A stretch of DNA of 7,823 nt. Source: UBA931 sp036825435. GTDB taxonomy: Bacteria > Pseudomonadota > Gammaproteobacteria > Burkholderiales > Casimicrobiaceae. Positions within the stretch are counted from its first letter, which is position 1. Each line of letters starts with the position of its first letter. Below, piece after piece: positions 6,399-7,823 of the stretch. The translations under genes and the position numbers were made by a program. The DNA is taken from NCBI GenBank assembly GCA_036825435.1, contig DAISYG010000083.1, positions 1 through 7,823 of the forward strand, in the 5' to 3' direction. The notes beneath the pieces were generated by a model. The model saw only the letters and a program-made list of their open reading frames with translations. It had not been told where the DNA came from and ran no database searches.

Positions 6399-7422
6399 TA
6401 CGCTTTACGTTACGACCGAAGGTGCATGGTTGCGCAAGGATGGCGCCAATATCGTGATGGAAGTTGAGCGCGAAGAACGTGCACGTTTACCAATCCACAT
6501 GTTGGAAAGCGTGGTATGTATCGGGCAAGTCAGCGCATCACCACAATTGTTAGGTTATTGTGCTGAGCAAGGAATTTGTGTGTGCTTTCTTTCCATGTAT
6601 GGACGTTTTCTGGCACGCGTTGAAGGATCTGTCTCGGGCAATGTACTGCTACGCCGAGAACAGTATCGACGCAGTGATGATGAGGATGGCTGTTGTGCTG
6701 TTGTTCGCAATATTCTGCTTGGCAAGATTCATAATCAACGCCAGGTTATAGGACGTGCGCTGCGCGATCATGGTGAATCATTACCAGATAATCGTAGTCA
6801 AGCGCTTGAACATACCCATAAACGGTTGGCACGAATTATTGACAACCTTTTCCATGAATCACGAGCAGATGGGTTGCGTGGTTTGGAAGGTGAAGCTGCG
6901 CAAGCTTATTTCGGTGTATTTGACGATTTGATCCGCGTCGAAGCAAAAGCATTACGGTTTCGTGGACGCAGCCGTCGTCCACCCAAAGACGCAGTGAATG
7001 CATTACTTTCATTGCTGTACACTTTGTTGACACACGATTGCCGCAGCGCTTTGGAAACGGTTGGTCTGGATCCTGCCGCAGGTTTTCTACACCGCATGCG
7101 CCCGGGGCGGCCAAGTCTTGCACTTGACTTGCTCGAAGAGTTCCGCGCATTCTTGGCTGACCGTTTAACGCTATCGCTGATTAACCGACGCCAACTCAAC
7201 GAAAAAGATTTTCGTACACTGGATAATGGTGCTGTTTTGTTGAAAGATGAAGCGCGCAAAACTGTGTTAGCAGCTTATCAGGAGCGCAAACGCGAGGAAT
7301 TACGGCATAGCTTCCTCGATGAAAAAGTCCAAATTGGATTATTGCCATTTATTCAAGCGCAATTGTTGGCGCGGCATTTGCGCGGGGATCTGGATGCTTA
7401 TCCTCCTTTTATCTGGAAATGA
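6382..7422 (+). CDS. cas1: Cas1 integrase, type I-C
   Basis: Integrase that, with Cas2, inserts new spacers at the leader end of the array. The protein has 346 residues, normal for I-C Cas1. The N-terminal beta domain (RQLNTLYVTTEGAWLRKDG onward) is followed by the helical catalytic domain. Metal ligands are visible as Glu169 in GLRGLEGEAAQAYF, His237 in GFLHRMRPGRPS and Asp249 in LALDLLEEFR, so the active site is intact. The C-terminus LRGDLDAYPPFIWK is typical of the subtype. The start at 6382 has a strong ribosome site and overlaps cas4 by 17 bp; cas2 follows 12 bp after the stop. Nothing suggests decay. Confidence 0.97.
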   Translation: MRRQLNTLYVTTEGAWLRKDGANIVMEVEREERARLPIHMLESVVCIGQVSASPQLLGYCAEQGICVCFLSMYGRFLARVEGSVSGNVLLRREQYRRSDDEDGCCAVVRNILLGKIHNQRQVIGRALRDHGESLPDNRSQALEHTHKRLARIIDNLFHESRADGLRGLEGEAAQAYFGVFDDLIRVEAKALRFRGRSRRPPKDAVNALLSLLYTLLTHDCRSALETVGLDPAAGFLHRMRPGRPSLALDLLEEFRAFLADRLTLSLINRRQLNEKDFRTLDNGAVLLKDEARKTVLAAYQERKREELRHSFLDEKVQIGLLPFIQAQLLARHLRGDLDAYPPFIWK

Positions 7423-7434
7423 GATTTTGCGAAT

Positions 7435-7725
7435 ATGATGGTTCTGGTGAGCTATGATGTTTCTACCTCCGACTCGGGCGGTAGCCGTCGTTTACGTCGC
7501 ATTTCCAAGGCATGCCAGGATTATGGGCAGCGCGTGCAATATTCCGTGTTCGAAATCGAAGTTGATCCGGCACAATGGGTAGCGCTTAAACAACGTTTGA
7601 CAGAAATCTATAATCCTGATCTGGATAGTTTGCGTTTTTATTTCTTGGGGAAAAATTGGCAAAAGCGTGTAGAGCATTTGGGGGCCAAGGCGGTGCCTGA
7701 TTTGCATGCACCATTGATTTTTTGA
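7435..7725 (+). CDS. cas2: Cas2, spacer adaptation subunit
   Basis: Small ferredoxin-fold dimer that bridges two Cas1 dimers in the spacer integration complex. It has 96 residues from the ATG at 7435, or 95 from the adjacent ATG at 7438. The N-terminal strand VLVSYDVS carries the conserved Asp8. The rest, CQDYGQRVQYSVFEIEVDPAQW and DSLRFYFLGKNW, then VEHLGAK, is characteristic of I-C Cas2. No good Shine-Dalgarno site precedes either ATG, so translation probably depends on ribosomes ending cas1 12 bp upstream. It is the last gene of the operon, with only leader-like sequence after it. Confidence 0.97.
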   Translation: MMVLVSYDVSTSDSGGSRRLRRISKACQDYGQRVQYSVFEIEVDPAQWVALKQRLTEIYNPDLDSLRFYFLGKNWQKRVEHLGAKAVPDLHAPLIF

Positions 7726-7823
7726 TTTTTCCCAGTGCGAACCTGTAGCGTTACCCAAAATACGGCGAGGTTCGCGGATCTTTAACAATTTGAATTTTCT
7801 GCTTTTTTTTATTTATTTGTTTT
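7726..7823 (+). promoter_or_regulatory. Putative CRISPR leader (array expected beyond the right edge)
   Basis: Non-coding sequence directly after cas2, the usual position of a I-C leader. It holds an 8-bp inverted repeat (7737-7775), then TTTAACAA (7781-7788), then a strongly T-rich stretch to the window end. This combination recurs in proteobacterial CRISPR leaders as I know them. TTGAAT (7790-7795) and TTTATT (7812-7817), 16 nt apart, could be a weak promoter toward the array, but each matches the consensus in only four of six positions. No repeat unit is present in the window, so the assignment is by position and motif style. Confidence 0.7.
7737..7775. repeat. 8-bp inverted repeat in the leader-like region
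   Basis: GCGAACCT (7737-7744) and AGGTTCGC (7768-7775) are perfect reverse complements around a 23-nt loop. No U-run follows on either strand, so it is a poor intrinsic terminator. It may be a leader element recognised during adaptation, or a transcription-related hairpin after cas2. Confidence 0.75.

Noticed and set aside
7737..7775. Inverted repeat as a rho-independent terminator of the cas operon
   Set aside because: The short 8-bp stem has a 23-nt loop and is followed by GGATC rather than a T-run; a leader element fits better.
7726..7823. CRISPR repeats within the window
   Set aside because: No sequence recurs at repeat-spacer spacing here or elsewhere in the window; only a leader-like stretch is present.

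Overview
The window carries a type I-C (Dvulg-type) CRISPR-Cas locus read entirely on the + strand: cas3 (5' end cut by the window edge), cas5c, cas8c, cas7c, one non-cas gene, cas4, cas1, cas2, and the start of what looks like a CRISPR leader. I see no CRISPR repeats; the array probably begins just beyond the right edge. The host is most likely a proteobacterium of moderate GC. This rests on the overall similarity of the Cas proteins and on the leader style (GCGAACC/GGTTCGC inverted repeat followed by TTTAACAA), which I associate with beta- and gammaproteobacterial arrays. The genus cannot be set from this sequence.

Layout. Positions 1-1632 hold the Cas3 helicase and C-terminal part, with the HD nuclease domain off the left edge. 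After a 98-bp gap comes the effector block, whose genes are coupled by ATGA overlaps: cas5c (1731-2408), cas8c (2405-4207) and cas7c (4204-5067). Inside the 3' end of cas8c is an in-frame GTG at 3794 behind a strong Shine-Dalgarno sequence. It would give a separate 137-residue small subunit, Cas11c, as known for other I-C systems. Then comes the least expected element: a 199-residue protein of the plasmid pRiA4b ORF-3-like family (5145-5744), between the effector and adaptation blocks. It ends 6 bp before cas4. cas4 (5751-6398) overlaps cas1 (6382-7422) by 17 bp, and cas2 (7435-7725) follows 12 bp after cas1. The last 98 bp are non-coding and leader-like.

How it works together, from knowledge of the family: Cas5c processes pre-crRNA and holds the crRNA 5' handle. 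Cas7c forms the backbone, Cas8c recognises the PAM, Cas11c forms the belly of Cascade, and Cas3 unwinds and degrades the target. Cas4-Cas1-Cas2 select, trim and integrate new spacers next to the leader. All catalytic motifs that I checked and that lie inside the window are intact, apart from a Tyr-to-His difference at one proposed Cas5c active-site position. The system looks functional. The main open question is what the interposed pRiA4b-ORF3-like gene does there.
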